Assembly: GCF_022605165.1 (NCBI RefSeq) | Contig: NC_063076.1 | Location: 1,488,001 to 1,552,000, forward strand | DNA: 64,000 nucleotides | Direction of reading: 5' to 3' | DNA from: Purpureocillium takamizusanense | Lineage: Eukaryota; Ascomycota; Sordariomycetes; Hypocreales; Ophiocordycipitaceae | Part shown: piece by piece, positions 1 to 12,833 of the stretch | Layout of the letters: every line of letters begins with the position of its first letter | Numbering within the stretch: the first letter of the stretch is position 1 | The notes under the pieces: generated by a model | The model's database searches: none | What the model saw: the letters and a program-made list of their open reading frames with translations, nothing else | Told to the model about the DNA's origin: nothing | Program-made: the position numbers and the translations under genes

Positions 1-2442
1 CGGTCGCTGCAAACGCACAAACCCACCTGGCGGTGACCCCGAATGGAACCAGACAGCCGCCTCGGCCGCAAATTTCAGGGTCCAACTGCCGCTGGGACCC
101 GTCGCATGTGCGTCGGCGAAGCCATGGAATCAGCTCCATTTGTTCCACGAGGCTCCGCCGCGCCTACGGCGGACGTAGTGCGTATCCACCAACTCCACCG
201 AGGGGCCACTCCCATGCGACACTGGCGGGGCGGCAGGTTTCCCTTTTCCGCGAGCGGCCGCTTCAGGAGACGTGGAACTCCTTACCGCGTGCCGCCGAGT
301 CAATGGGGTGGTGGCGCTGCTGCTTGGCGGAGGGGAGGGCCTTTGGGCAGTCGCTTCTTCCGCGGGAGGCCATGTCGGTACGTTAGGGCCATGGACGGGT
401 CGAACTCGTCGCTGGAGCATTTTCTTGCTCGCTCGAATCGCGCTGGCGGATCCGTCCGGCGAGGCTCGCCGGATCGAGGACTGACTGCCTCTCGCCGGCG
501 GTGGACATACGATGCCGCCTGACACAAGCCTTACGGGTTTTCCCATGTCGTTTCTCGTCGTCCTGCCCATTAGCCAACTCTATTGACCCTCGACAGCACG
601 CGCGTGTTGGACGTCTAAGCGCGGCACAATCGACACGGTTTGTCTCGGGGGGATGACAGACGTCTGGCCCGACCGCGCGCGGACGTCGGCTGCCCTGAGC
701 ACGACGCCGCGGTGATGGAAAAGAAGGCAGACGATGGAATCGGCCGCCCAGAATAGCTGCGAGCGTCGAGGTCGAGGGTCTCATCGTGAATGGATATCTC
801 ACGGCCATGACTCGGACAGGAGGCGCCAGGTACGTCTGTAGGCTACTTAGTAGGCGGGCAGCTGTCCCTTGGTGCCAATGCTGCGCTTTGGCCCACCTCG
901 GTCGTGGTGGCGGCCCAGCCGCCAAGCCAAGCTTCGTTGACAAGGCAGTCATCAATGTCAGCGTGCCGCCTTTGACAAACTGCCAATGTGCCGGGCTCCT
1001 CCTGTTGGTGGGCCTCGACCTGACCCAGAGCCCGTCCAGGGGATATTCCCCCAGCACAAGGTTCAACGCTGACAGGACAGCTGCCTTGGCATGGTGACCG
1101 GTAGCAGACTTGGCTGGAGTGGTGGAAATCAGTCGAGGCACGGCCGCAGCCCAGATTTGATATGCGTGTGTGTGAGAGTCGGACACCTGGCCCGCACAAA
1201 GGACTACATACAATGGGTGAATGATGCAGCCTCCTTGGCTCCGCACGCTCGACGCTCCTGAAGTAGGTACGCATGTTCCGTTCCTGGATTGCTGCTGCTT
1301 GCGTAGAAGGGCTCGTGAGAACTCATGCGGATGGACATCATGCTTCACAGCCATGAATGGAAAGTTATGCGGTGACATGCCCGGCCATCATGCAGATCAT
1401 GTCCCTGAACCCATGGCAGCAGACTGGTAGGGGTTCCTTTACCTCCAGTACATCGAGTTACACCGAGATCGAGCACACACTTTGTATAACTCCGTCGAAT
1501 CAGCGCGCAATGTGGCCTCTAGGTCAAAGGGACGTCACAGTTGGTGCGAGAGCGACAGTCATCTATCCAAGGCGCGATTGGTGGTCTTGTTATCCGAACC
1601 AGGCTCCGAAACCAGGGACTCGGAGCGGTCGGGAGGCGCTGCGAGGCACGAACTGCTGGAGGCTTGGGGTACTTAGCCGAGGAGACATCTCGATGGCCTT
1701 TTGACTCGATGTGGATAAGCGGATCAGGTAAACTTGCACCCGTTCGCCATGGACCTACAACGTGCAATCCAAGATTGCCAGGCTAATCGTGGTACCAGCT
1801 GTGGCCAGCTGGGGCATGCTCACCTCACGGGCAACAGCAGGGGACATGTCGCTTGGATCGTTGGTGGCCAGTGCCCCTGGAGGAAGCTCTCTGGTTGGCG
1901 TGTCGGTGGGATCTGGGAGGCAGCTTGAGGGGCCTGGTCTGCACAGTGGGGGGAAACCTTGTTCATATCGTCATTACCACACCGCGTTCTGTGTTACAGG
2001 CCCTCTTCGTACTTTGTGCTTTACCCGCTTGTTGACGTCACCTCGGCTGAACAGAGCGACATCTTCTACTCCAGATGCAATCAAAGAGAGGCGATGATGC
2101 GGAGCTTGGCTGGTGGTCCCTGTTCGTACCGGTTGATATAATGATGATGCTGCTTCGTCTCCGGTTGCGGGGGGGACAGCCAGCTTTGGGGGTGGTGCCG
2201 GCTGGGTCTGTAGGTTTGGGGAGTCTTCTTGCCGACCAGTCCGTGTCTGCGTTTGCTGATCGGGGAGCCTCGAGGCAGGACCCGATGAGAGAAGAGATCG
2301 CCAGCCCCAGGTGCAAAGGGGCAAGTAACGTGTCGCCCGAGAGGTGGTCGCGGAGTCGTCACTGTGGCCGTCCAAATAAGGTGTCCTCGCGAGGGTCGGG
2401 TGTGCCGCGTTGTGTCCTCCGTACCGCGCCTGCGGACAGCAC

Positions 2443-2461
2443 AGCACAGCACAGCACAGCA
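2443..2461. repeat. CACAG-unit simple repeat
   Basis: A run of CAGCA/CACAG pentamers lies in non-coding DNA. Similar pentamer runs recur at 25656, 39417 and around 49900 in this window. Confidence 0.7.
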
Positions 2462-3344
2462 CGAGGGCGGAGACGAGGTTGCGCAGTGCCCAGGTCTGAG
2501 GTGTGACAACGGTGCCTTGTTGGGGACGGCAATGAATGCACGACCATGTTTGGCAACGCCACGACAACGTGAAATGAGTGTCAGTGGCTCGTGCGCGTAA
2601 CCCGCGAGCCAGTTTCCAGGTACGTAGCTTGCGCGCTCGCGGTTACAACCCTACCGTACTTGCCTTTATTAGTGGTGCCTGTCCTTTCCTTCCATCATAA
2701 GCAAACCTACCCAGGTGGCCCGAGATGGCCCTTGAGTATTATTAGTAGGGAATGCACGACCGTGGATTTGGTTGGCCCGCACCTTCCTCGCGACGCCAGA
2801 CACCGTGTGCACTGGGCCGCGCTGATGAGCATGGACGGGCCTCGTTTGTTGGCAAAAGGGTGGCCATCGTTGTGCCGCTTCCACCTCTTGCTGCCGCGTC
2901 ATTTGGGCTCGCAGCTGTCGCCTGTCTGTATATATATATTGTATCGATGCCACTCCTCGCAATGACCAGGAACACGCCTCGCAAAACTCACGAGGCAGCG
3001 ACCCATCGGCCCTCGCAGTGCCCGGTTACTCTCGTCTCGATACCCTGACTTGTCGAGACCGACCACAAGGTGCTCCCAGCGACACCTCATCGTTACGTTA
3101 CTGCTCAGCCCGATCACCGCCTCGGGGCGCATCCCGCGGTGCCCACCTCGGGCGTGACGAGCCTGCGTTACTGGTGCCCTGCGCGCGCGGTGCTCTTGTC
3201 GGCGGATCCTTGCTCGGCTGGGTTGGCAGATCGGTACGATACATACGTTCTTCGGGTGTCTTGGTCACGCCCCCGTCAACCATACCGCCTTGTCCTCTCG
3301 CCTTCAAGGCCTTGACCGCACCGCGTCCGTGGACTGCCTTGGAG

Positions 3345-3372
3345 CACGCACGCACGCACGCACGCACGCACA
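3345..3372. repeat. (ACGC)n microsatellite
   Basis: Six or so tandem ACGC units run into a short ACAC tail. It is intergenic with no gene assignment. Confidence 0.8.
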
Positions 3373-4180
3373 CACGTCTAAGCATCATCGCCAGCATCTA
3401 CGTAGCATAACGCTGTCGACGGCGGCGCCACATCGCGGCCCTCTGCACGACGTACGTACGTACGCACTCAACTGTCTTGTTGTCCAGCCCACCCACGCCG
3501 TCATCACCCTTTTCCCGGCGCCCCCTGGCTGGCGCGATCAATGGTTCAAGACCCGCCCTGACTCGCCTGCGTGTCGAACATCATCGAGGACAAGCATCTG
3601 GCACGGCACCCACCCCGGATCGTGGGGGCCCTTGCCATCTTGCGCTGCGCAGCCGTCCATGCTCGAGGCTGGCGGCGGCGCCGCGTGCGTCTGTCTGGTG
3701 CCACCAAGATTTGCCTTCGCGCAGAACGGCGTCATCGCCAGTACCAGGCCCAACCGACTTACACCGTCATCTGCGAGGGCTGCAGCCATTGCCGGCTAGT
3801 GGCAGCCAACACGCAGCGACCCCGACAGACCCTGGCCTGCCTGGACGTGGACTCATACTGCGCTGCAAGCCGGAAGAGTCATTGAGGACACCGTGCCAAT
3901 CAGGCTTCCGCCCGCCGCACCTACGCCTGTCCTTGTGGTTGCGCACAAGTCAGCACGCGAGGGCGCATCCATACAAGGCCGACCGACATTTGGATTCAGA
4001 CGGGAGCACCACCAGCAGAGTGATTTGTGCAAAGGCTGGCGGTACAGCAGTTGAATACAAGATAAAGGCCGCCTCGTCCCCGTGCGTGCCGAGCACACCG
4101 TGATGCCCTGCTGCTGGTCTTCGCACACGACACGACACGTTGCGCGCCCTGCCGTCTGCTTCTGTTCTGTTTGCTCCGCA

Positions 4181-4221
4181 GTACGGTACTGTACGGTTTG
4201 GTACAGTATACAGTACCGTAC
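4181..4221. repeat. Short inverted repeat (GTAC-rich hairpin)
   Basis: The 11-base arm at 4181-4191 (GTACGGTACTG) is the exact reverse complement of 4211-4221, with a 19-base centre that is itself rich in GTAC. It lies about 300 bases upstream of the Sfp1-type gene. Cruciform DNA, an RNA hairpin in the leader, or chance in GTAC-rich sequence are all possible. Confidence 0.65.
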
Positions 4222-4518
4222 AGCACCACAGTCGAGTGTGCCTGGGCTGCCAGTCGTCTTGGCCTGACTCTTTCGTAAGGCCTAGCCGTCATTGCCTTGC
4301 CCCCGAATCTAATCCCGCGAATCCGCGAGTCGACGACCAGGCGTGGCCCCCGGTCCCTCGGCCCAAGTGGTCCAAGGGTAGAGACGAACGTGCGCGCCCG
4401 ACCGAGTACGACGACGTCAAACGCTTGTTTCACCACCGCCGTCAGCACCACGGGTGCTTCTGCCCGCCGTTGTTGCATATATTATTGAGGAAGGAATAAG
4501 GAACGTTGGCACGGGAGG

Positions 4519-7328
4519 ATGCTCAGGTGGTTTCAGCACCGCGACGCCGACGACGCCGCGGCCAGGAGCGACGACAGCGGCCAGCGTCAGCACCAACGCA
4601 AAGGGCGCCAGGGCCCTGGCCGCACCGATTCCAGCAGCCTGGACACGTCCTCGGGGGGCGGCGGCTTGACAGGTCCCAAGCGGACGCCAACCTCATCAAC
4701 CTCGCCCTCGAGCGCCGACAGTGCCGCCACCGGCCCCAGTGGCAGCACCAATAATAATAAGCTGGCCCGGCTAGGCCCCAGTGCTGGCGCCACCGCCTCC
4801 AGCGGCCAGTCCCAGTCCGGCAACAGCGCCAGCGACCTCGCTGCCTGGGGCGGACCGTCCACCAGGCCGACTCCATCCGCAGCCACCACCAGCCCCTCCA
4901 CCGGCGCCAGTGCCAGTGCCAGTGCCAATGACAGCAGCGTCAGTGTCAGTGCCTTGACTGCCGTCGCCAGCGCCAGTCGCAGCGCCTGCGCCAGCAGCGG
5001 CACCACCACATGCACCACCACCACCACACCTACCACTGCCGCCGCCGCCGCCGCCGCCGCTTACTCGTACTCTGCATCTACTACTCCCGCTTCTGCCCAC
5101 GCAGACTCTCCCGCATCCCTCATCAACTCAACTGCGTCCTTGACCCAGTCGCCGTCGCCCCAACCCGCCACGCCCCCCGATCTCTTCTTCCCACGAACCT
5201 CCAAGAGCGCGAGCACCACGGCCACCGTCACCGCGACAGCAACCCACTCGTCGCGGCCCCTCTCCATCGTCACACCGCCGTGCGACGAGCCCTCGTCGTC
5301 ATACACCACCGCCGCCCAAACCTTTGCCTTCACCGACGCCGACCTCGCCGATTGCGATCCCGACGTCGACATGACCACCGGCGCCCTCGACGCCAGCGGC
5401 ATGGGCCGCAGCCGGCAAGACTCCTTCGTGAGCGCCGGGCCCAAACCCATCTCCATGAACAACCAGAACCGCGACAACGTGAACCGAAACCGAAGAGAGT
5501 CCCTAGCCGGCAGTCTGATGGGTGGTGGCATGAGCTGGGGCGGTATGTCCTTTGGCAGCTTCGTTAGAGACGAGTGAGTCCATCCCCATTTTCTGCACTC
5601 GGCGCCCTCGCCCAACGTCTTTTTGTCCCTTGCGTTTGGTCCGGCGCCGTCTCTTGTCCCGCCTGCCGTCTTATCGATTTCGGCCGACAGGCCAGACATT
5701 TGGGCTGCGGCGGTCCAAGGCCGCCCCGCGCTGGCGCCCCTCACGACACCTTGACCGGCGACGAGCCGTGGCCGTCGGGGACGGCACAGCGTCGCAGCGA
5801 GCCGTTGCATACGCCCGCGCTGGCCTGTTTCGAACGAGCATGTGTCCGCTGACTACTTGTTCCTGTCGCAGCATCATGATGCAAGGCACCTCGCCTTCGC
5901 CATTCGGCAATCCTCAGTCGTCGTCGTTTCACTCGTCGTCGTATCTGCCAAAGCTCGAGGCCAGCTTCATGCGAGACTTCACCTGCTGTGGCAAGATCCT
6001 GCCTAACCTGCATGACCTGCTGCAACATTACGAAGAGGCACACACTCAAGCGAGCCCAAACAGCTCCCGCAACAACAACTTCAGTCAGTTCGGCCAAGTC
6101 GGCATGCAGCCTGGCTCGGCGATGGGTAGTTCGCGCACCACCCCGACACCCGGCCAAATCAACACAGGGTGCGCCGGGCATGCGCCCGCTGCCGGGTCTG
6201 GCTTCCAGCTGCCCGGAGCGCCCAACGCCATGGGCAACGGCGGCCAGATGAACCCCACGCTGGCAACCAACATGAACGACGACATGGACGCCGTGGCCGA
6301 CATGGAGATGGACGATGCCATCGGCACTATGGAGCTCGATGACGGCAACCGGATGCACCACGCCCGCATGTTTGGCCAGCAACAGCGACCCCAGCTCGAC
6401 ATGAACACTTCTGGCCTTACCCAGGGCCTCCGTACCTCTCAGCCTCCCACCCCTGCCGCCGTCAGCTTCGGCCTGCAGAACAACCCTACGGTCTCGTCCG
6501 TCAACACACCAACCCTGGCGACCCAACAGCAGCTGCCCCAACAAGGCCAGCAGCCCACCGGGATGGATGGCATGGATGAAGACCTGCCTGGCATGCCCAT
6601 GGGCGGTAACAGTGGAGGAGACATTGGTGACGGCACGTTCTCGAATGGTAACAATGACTCCAACTTTTGCATCAACGACCCCGGAAAGCATCTTTTCAGT
6701 CCCAATGGCGCCTTCCCGCCTGGAAACCGCACGATTCAGCAGCAACTCGCAGCCCTCGGCTTGCAGCAGGGCCAGTTTGCCGACCCCGAAGCCAACAAGG
6801 TGCTGCTACAGCGCCTCCAGACCATGATGATGCCCGAAGAGCACAAGCCTTTCAAGTGCCCTGTAATTGGTTGCGAGAAGGCGTACAAGAACCAGAACGG
6901 CCTCAAGTAAGTTTCAGCTGCTGCGCACCGCTGATGAGCCTCATTGACTGACCGCTCGCAGATATCACAAAGCACACGGCCACCAGACACAACAACTACA
7001 CGAGAACGGAGATGGCACCTTTTCGATTGTGAACCCGGAGACTAGTGCTCCGTATCCGGGAACCCTCGGAATGGAGAAGGAGAAGCCGTTCAATTGCGAG
7101 ACTTGCGGCAAGCGATATAAGAACCTCAACGGCTTGAAATACGTGAGTGCTTTAAGCTCGCCCACAAAACGTTGCGCCGGAGGCTAACAAGCACCGTAGC
7201 ACAAGGCTCACTCCCTGCCTTGCAATCCGGAGTTCAAGATGCAAGCGCTCGCCGCCGGGCTGACCTTGCCCAGTTTGCCAGGGGTTAACCCCGGTGGCGC
7301 CACGGAGGACCAAGCGATGCAACAATAG
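4519..7328 (+). CDS. sfp1: Sfp1-type C2H2 split-zinc-finger transcription factor
   Basis: Exons 4519-5573, 5872-6906, 6962-7142 and 7200-7328 join in frame to 799 residues. The N-terminal 300 residues are Ser/Thr/Ala-rich low complexity. A conserved fungal core follows (SRQDSFVSAGPKPISM, then SWGGMSFGSFVRD, FHSSSYLPKLEASFMRDFTC, CCG...LHDLLQHYEEAH). The C-terminus carries two C2H2 fingers separated by about 45 residues (FKCPVIGCEKAYKNQNGLKYHK and FNCETCGKRYKNLNGLKYHK). In yeast, Sfp1 is a nuclear activator of ribosomal protein and ribosome-biogenesis genes under TORC1 control; the same role here is inference. All three introns have GT...AG ends, and the finger codons are split by introns 2 and 3. 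The chosen ATG is the first after an in-frame stop at 4486. An additional upstream exon cannot be excluded. Confidence 0.88.
4907..4926 (+). repeat. GCCAGT hexamer repeat inside coding exon
   Basis: Tandem GCCAGT units encode an Ala-Ser run in the low-complexity N-terminus of the Sfp1-type protein. Replication slippage by six bases would preserve the frame, so length polymorphism is plausible. Confidence 0.7.
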
Positions 7329-9506
7329 TAAGCCGATGGCTGGCATGGATGCCTCGACTCACTCATGGATCATGGACTACAACGACCGCTGTATAGCGAC
7401 TTGACCAGCTGGGATTTTTGGAGCGGCTTTGGCACAGCCCCAACGAGCTCCCGAAGGCAGCACCTCGTTTCATGCTGGAGTCAATCCAAGTGTTTCACTA
7501 CCTATGGTCGGCCTCCTCTCATTCTTCGCCAGCTGGTAGGCTCATGGCGCATCGCGACGGCGTTCTTGCTTCTGATATCCTGGACACGTTGGAGACCTTT
7601 TGAGTGGTTTCATTAAAACGTGGTGGCGCCTGCCTTGGCCGAGTCTTTCCGGCACGACGATGTCTTCTGGCACCGGTTCTCTACGAGTATATATCACAAC
7701 TCTTCTGATGCATATACCCCCAATCCGTCGGACATGGACGTCATGTTGCACTTTGACACCCTGATAAAATGCTCTCCATCAGGCGTCGTATCTCTTTTGG
7801 CGTCTTTCTGGCCACGCGGATGGCCTAGCCTTGCTCCTTGTTCTCCTTGGACCCACGATATGCCTCGAAATCGACACCATCGAAGCTGCTTTCGACGTTG
7901 AGCAATTCCAATCAGGCTACCCAAGGTCGCGTGCGGCGTTCACCCGGCTGGACAAGCTGCAGGAAAGCACGAGCAGAATCGTTGTTTCCCGCTGTTTGGC
8001 TCTCTTTCTCCTGTTATTCGATTGTCAAGTTTTTGGAGAAGTGGTATCGGGGCATATGCCTTCTTTGGTTCAGCTTCGGAGCGAGACTTGCACGCTGCCC
8101 ATCATCTTACCCCGCTCACACTATCCTTGGCTTACTGGTTTCGCTGGCTGGAGTTCCCGGCGCGAAGCACCTAGTGGCAGGTTATGACCTGGTTTTGACG
8201 CGTCGTTTTGGGTTGGGTTAATGGGGGGCAGGGATTGCAATGACGGCCGGCTGTTTGCTGTCGCGGATGTAGTGGCCTGCGATCGGCCGGCCGTCTCTTT
8301 GTTTGTTTGACGTTTGCAAAACAAAAGTTCATGGGTGGGGGGGAGAGGCATAGAAAAAGGTACTGATGTTCGCTCTTCTCTGGCATGATCTCGATCTAAT
8401 AGAATGGATGCTGTCGCCAGCTTTCGCCCTACTACTACCCTCTCAGCGTCTCTTCTCTTCCTCGACCTGCCGTGAGAGGTTCGGCCGAGCCGTGTTTCAC
8501 ATTGATATGCCCAGTGTTTTGTCGTTCGTGGTCGCCTCGTTCGTGGGGTCCCTGTGTGTGTGCATCCCGGCTCGGCCACTTCTTGACCACAGAGGGCGCG
8601 ATGCCTGCCCCCTTTTCCACCCCTTCCCCCCAGCAATCCGTAGTTGTGTGACCCGCGTCGTCCCCCAAATGTTCGTGTGTGGTGTGTGCGTGGTACGTGG
8701 TGGTACGTGGTGGTACGTGCTCCATCACCCACGACCACCCACACGCTCACCCGGGCCGGGTTTCCCCAAATGTTGCTCGTCTCCCCCTTTTCCCGGCCCT
8801 CCCTCCGGAAAGGAGAGGGGGGGGGCTCCTCGCCCGCCGGCCCGCCGGGTACGGCACCGCGTGGAGTGGATTGGAATGGCACGGGATGGTATAGGATGGG
8901 ATGGGGTGGAGGGTGAACATCCCGCCTCCGTACCGCATGGTCGATTAAACCGGGGGACACCTCCTTCGGCCAAACGTGCATGTGGGGGTGCTGCAGATCC
9001 CCTTTCTACGGGGGGCAGGTACTAGGTGGGTGAGACGACGGACGGCCTTGCGAGCCTACTACGCGATGATTTACCTAGCGGGGGTGGACGATGGATGGGC
9101 GATGATCACGATGACGCCAGAAGAGGAGGAATACGATAAGGAAGACACGAGTTGAACGAGGAGGGGGAGACAAGAGGCGAAAATAGTCTATATTGCAAAA
9201 GGGAGGTTCTGACATGAGCAAAACAACCAGACGCACACACCAGAAAAGGCACGCGTCTTTAGGCAGAATATAGGGGAAGACAGAACAGCTATGATGGTAA
9301 AGAGAGGGAGAGCATGATTGCCAACGCCGTGCAATGCAGCAAACAAATGAAGAGATGTGAGTAGACAGTGGTTACTCCCCGCCGGTGGGAGTCAACTCCC
9401 CGCCCACATCCGCGGTCCCGATTCCGTACGTGCGTACGTGAAAACTGCGCTGGTCATGATTTCGTGGTGTCGTCACAGGTCCTCGTCGAGCTCCAGCCCT
9501 CCGTGT
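7329..9506. other. Intergenic region between convergent genes
   Basis: This 2.2 kb contains the 3' ends of the zinc-finger gene (+) and the Kelch/BTB gene (-). I found no supported coding sequence. A 10-base unit TGGTACGTGG occurs three times in tandem at 8691-8720, and G-rich TGGGA/TGG runs lie at 8880-8915. Confidence 0.6.
8691..8720. repeat. Three tandem copies of a 10-base unit
   Basis: TGGTACGTGG is repeated at 8691, 8701 and 8711, the last copy ending in C. It is intergenic with no gene assignment. Confidence 0.75.
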
Positions 9507-11951
9507 TCAGTTCAGCTCCATCCCGTCGTCGTCATCAGCCTCCGAATCGAGTACTTGCGTCTGATTGCTGCTGATACTTTCCTTTCTCGCGCTGTGACCC
9601 ATGTCGCCGTACCGGCCGGACATGCCGCCCCACTCCAGCTCCTCCCCGGCGACGACACGGCCCTCCATGTCGATCTCCTGCGAGAGCTCGACGAGCGCGC
9701 TCCGTGGCAGGCGCAGGAAGCCCTGGGTGCGTACGATGCGGCCCCAGTGCGTCATGCAGAACGTTGCCGCGCGCTTGCGAAGCCACTCTTCGTTGGCGAG
9801 CCCGGCGCAGTACCAGATGACGCAGGCGTGCTCGACGTCGAGCTCCTTGGCCAGGCGATTGACGCAAAGTAGTCGAAGATGAGGGATGTTGTAGATATTG
9901 GACATGACGAGCAGTCCGGCTACGTCGGACAGATCCGTGGTGGCATCGCTGTCCGGCTCGACTGTCCCACGGATGCTGTCCGTGTATAGGTACAGCAAGA
10001 ACGCCTTAACAACGGAATAGGGCTCCGGGATGTGCATCTTCTTGGTATGAAACTCGGCCATTTGCGAATTATACAGGCGAGCGAAGTGAGGCCATCGTGC
10101 CTGCAAGATGAGCTTGTGAACATGAATCGGCTGCGACGTTGGAGCATCCGCTGCCAGCCAAGTCGGACCACGAGAGGCCTCGTCGGCCCGGATCAAGCCA
10201 GAGCTGAGTGGAGCGTCATCCTCATCAGAGTCCTCGGCCAGGGCAGTGATGACAAAGTCCGTGCCGCTGCCGGCTTCCGGTGGCTGGTTGAAGAGCTTCG
10301 CAAGATCAGCCCCGAGCCCTTTGGATGGTGACTCGATCGGCCGCGTTGTTGCGGAAGGCCTAGCTTCGATATTTGCTTCCGGGGTCATATTGTTCCCGAG
10401 AAAGCCGTACCGGCGAAGGTCAATTTCCATGATGTCACTGAAAACGACATTAGCATCACGTCCTCATTGAAGAAGGGCAGCCAGTCTCACCTGAGGTACT
10501 CTTCGTAGCCATTGGGGCCGAGATCCGTGGCCGTCGGGTCGGTGGGGCAGCCGAGTAGCCATGCCTTGGTACCGTCTTCGTTCATGGTACAGTAATGCCA
10601 TCGATATCCCGACTTGAAAATCTCTCGCCCCTCGGCGAGTTTCTGCCAGCGAAGCGTGCCGAGATCCAGGGCCGATAGCGAGCATTCCCTTGGAGTAATA
10701 GTCGCAGCCGGAGTCACAAAGTCGAGCAACGTACCCGAAGAGTATGCGTGATAGTGGATGCCTGAGCCTTGAGATGGGATCGTTGGCCCAGACACGAACT
10801 TTAATGCTGATATAGAGCCGGGTGCCATCGGCGCATATGTCTTCAGCTGGAAGGAAGGCGGGTTGACCTGGGCGGTCCGAGAGTTGGCCGCGTAGCCGGA
10901 TGACCCGACCGCAGGAGCCGGGGCCATCGTATAGGGCGGCCGAGGGGAGCCGGCCGTCCGACTGGTGATCGAGTGTCGGTCGAAGATGCCGAATTGCGGA
11001 CGAGAGTCAAACTCCGGGCTACCTTTGAGATCGAGCCACCAAAGATCACTAATCTTGTCCATGTCTTCGCTCAGGCCGCCGAAGACCCATACACGATCGC
11101 CCCAGATGTAGGCCGAGTGATCAAAGCGGCCGACGAAGCGCCATGCCTTGGACCAGGTGAAGGTCCGCAGGTCAAGGTAGCAGATGTCATCCAGCACGTA
11201 GTTGTTTTGGCCTGTTATGCCGCCGATGATGAAAAGCTTGTCCTCGTGCAGGACAGCAGCGTGTCGAGCCCTTCCTTTAGGAATAGGGCCGGAAACCTGG
11301 GGCTGCGTCCAGTGCGCCGTCTTGAGGTCGAATACGATGAGGTCGGAGAGGTATGTACGGTGCTCGTTTTCGCCGCCAAAGACCAGTAATTTGTCACCCT
11401 GGTACAGAGTCGCAGTATGTCCTGCGGAGAGCAAGTATCAGCAAACACAGCAAAAGCCATGGACATTGTGACCGAGCAAACCTACCCATTCGGACTCCGG
11501 GGATGTCACCGTAGTTGTCAACCAGGCTCCATTGATGGCTTGCAAGATCCAGGCGCAGAACGTGGTTGTACACCTCGTCGGTATACTGGTCGAAGCCGCC
11601 AAAGGCGTATATCTGATTGTTTCCGCAATACGTCACGGATGCGTTGACGAGACAAGCTGGGCGCTGGCCGAGAGTCCGCGTGATTTTGGGGCGATAGCCG
11701 TCAGCGACCGGCCGGGTTTTGGCGGGCGAGTTTGGCATGATGTACGTGTTGGACGATGAGCCGGCCGAGGTTGGGGTCGCCACCATGTTCAAGTTCATGT
11801 TCATGCTCGTAGATGCCGCGCTCGGCGACAGCTGCTGGTTCGCCATGACTGGGCCCGATGGGGCCTGGGCTGGGATAATGGCATGGGAGGTCGGCCCGCC
11901 GAAGATGGACGTGGCCGGCTGCTGCTGGCCAGGAGTCGAGGGCTGGGCCAT
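9507..11951 (-). CDS. Kelch-repeat/BTB protein, Ral2-like
   Basis: Minus-strand exons 11951-11486, 11421-10491 and 10437-9507 join to 775 residues. The first junction rebuilds a typical Kelch sequence (GVRMGHTATLYQGDKLLVFGG) that neither exon has alone. At least four Kelch blades lie between residues 95 and 290 (YAFGGFD, LVFGGEN, FIIGGITG, VWVFGGLS), each followed by the usual tryptophan. A BTB-like fold follows near residues 540-660 (PIHVHKLILQARWPHFARLY, then AFLLYLYTDSI). Kelch plus BTB is the architecture of fission yeast Ral2, which acts in Ras1 activation; that role here is inference. The C-terminal tail is acidic. The ATG at 11951 is the first methionine codon; an in-frame GTG at 11957 is not used. 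The gene is divergent from CDC20 with an 882-base gap. Confidence 0.82.
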
Positions 11952-12833
11952 ATCCACTCTGGTAGGATGTGTCGGGGGAATATTAAGAGGTCATTGCTTC
12001 GGAGACTGCTTGGGACGCAATCAGGCTGCTTTGAGGCTGGATGCGGGACAGTGCGCAGGCTGCAAGTGAGTCGGCCACGGACGCGGCAGCAAGACGACAG
12101 CGGGCTCGATCCGTGCGGTGCGATGACGATGGCTGTTCAGGCTGGAGGAAGTGGAGGCTGTCGTCAGATGCCCGCGCCGTCGACCGTTTCTGTCTTGAAA
12201 TCTGGGGCTGACTGAGCTTGAGCTGGATCACCCCTGCAAGAACTTTTCTGGGGCCCTTCCAGGGGCTAGCGGCGCGTACGCGGTACGTACCTGGTGGATT
12301 GGTGTTCAAATGGGGCTTAGCGCCCTCGCCGCATCTGGCAGCGGTGCCGGAATTTGTAAGATCCGCCCATCCCTGGCCGTTGCCTGGACAGAGTGATGGT
12401 GGGGCTCAAAGTAAATAAAAGGAAACGGCAGTGAGTCTCTGGCTGCCGCCTGCTCTCTCCCCATGAATTCTGTACGCCATACACTTCATACTATCCGCTC
12501 CCCTCCATTCCCTTCTCCCGTGCTCGCGCTCTTCGCCGAGCACATCGAGTCCATCCCTACTGCCTTCAGAACGCATTTCACACGAGTCCGTTAGATCTCT
12601 TCGCTGCCCGCAGCCATCAGATCGCCCCACCGACTTCGTCACCTTCTAGAAGGCCACTTCGATTTTATCGAACATTGCGCAATAAAGCAGAATACTAACA
12701 CTCCCAGGAATCTTTAGCTAGAGTCTCTTGGAGCTCGTTCGACTACTGTTGAAGCTTCGATCCTCGGTCGACGCATTCAGTTGCCTCTCGTCTGAGATCC
12801 CTCTGCAATTGATACCTATCAGAGTCAGTCATC
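11952..12833. promoter_or_regulatory. Divergent intergenic region of the Kelch/BTB and CDC20 genes
   Basis: This 882-base stretch separates two head-to-head genes and must contain both promoters. The CDC20-proximal part is pyrimidine-rich. I found no clear TATA box and no coding sequence. Confidence 0.6.

Larger units (their letters stand above)
1..4518. other. Intergenic region, no supported gene
   Basis: I see no open frame here with recognisable protein features. The long frames on both strands are arginine/proline-rich shadows typical of GC-rich DNA. The stretch holds simple repeats (CACAG units near 2443-2461, ACGC units near 3345-3372), a perfect TGACGTCA site at 2033-2040 and an inverted repeat at 4181-4221. 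The right-hand end probably contains the promoter and leader of the zinc-finger gene that starts at 4519. Confidence 0.6.

Noticed and set aside
383..1378. 331-codon minus-strand frame
   Set aside because: No recognisable motif, composition rich in Arg, Pro, Ser and His, overlapping long frames on the other strand. It looks like a chance frame in GC-rich DNA.
8121..8981. 286-codon minus-strand frame
   Set aside because: Low-complexity Arg/Pro/Thr/His sequence with several alternative overlapping frames on both strands and no motif.
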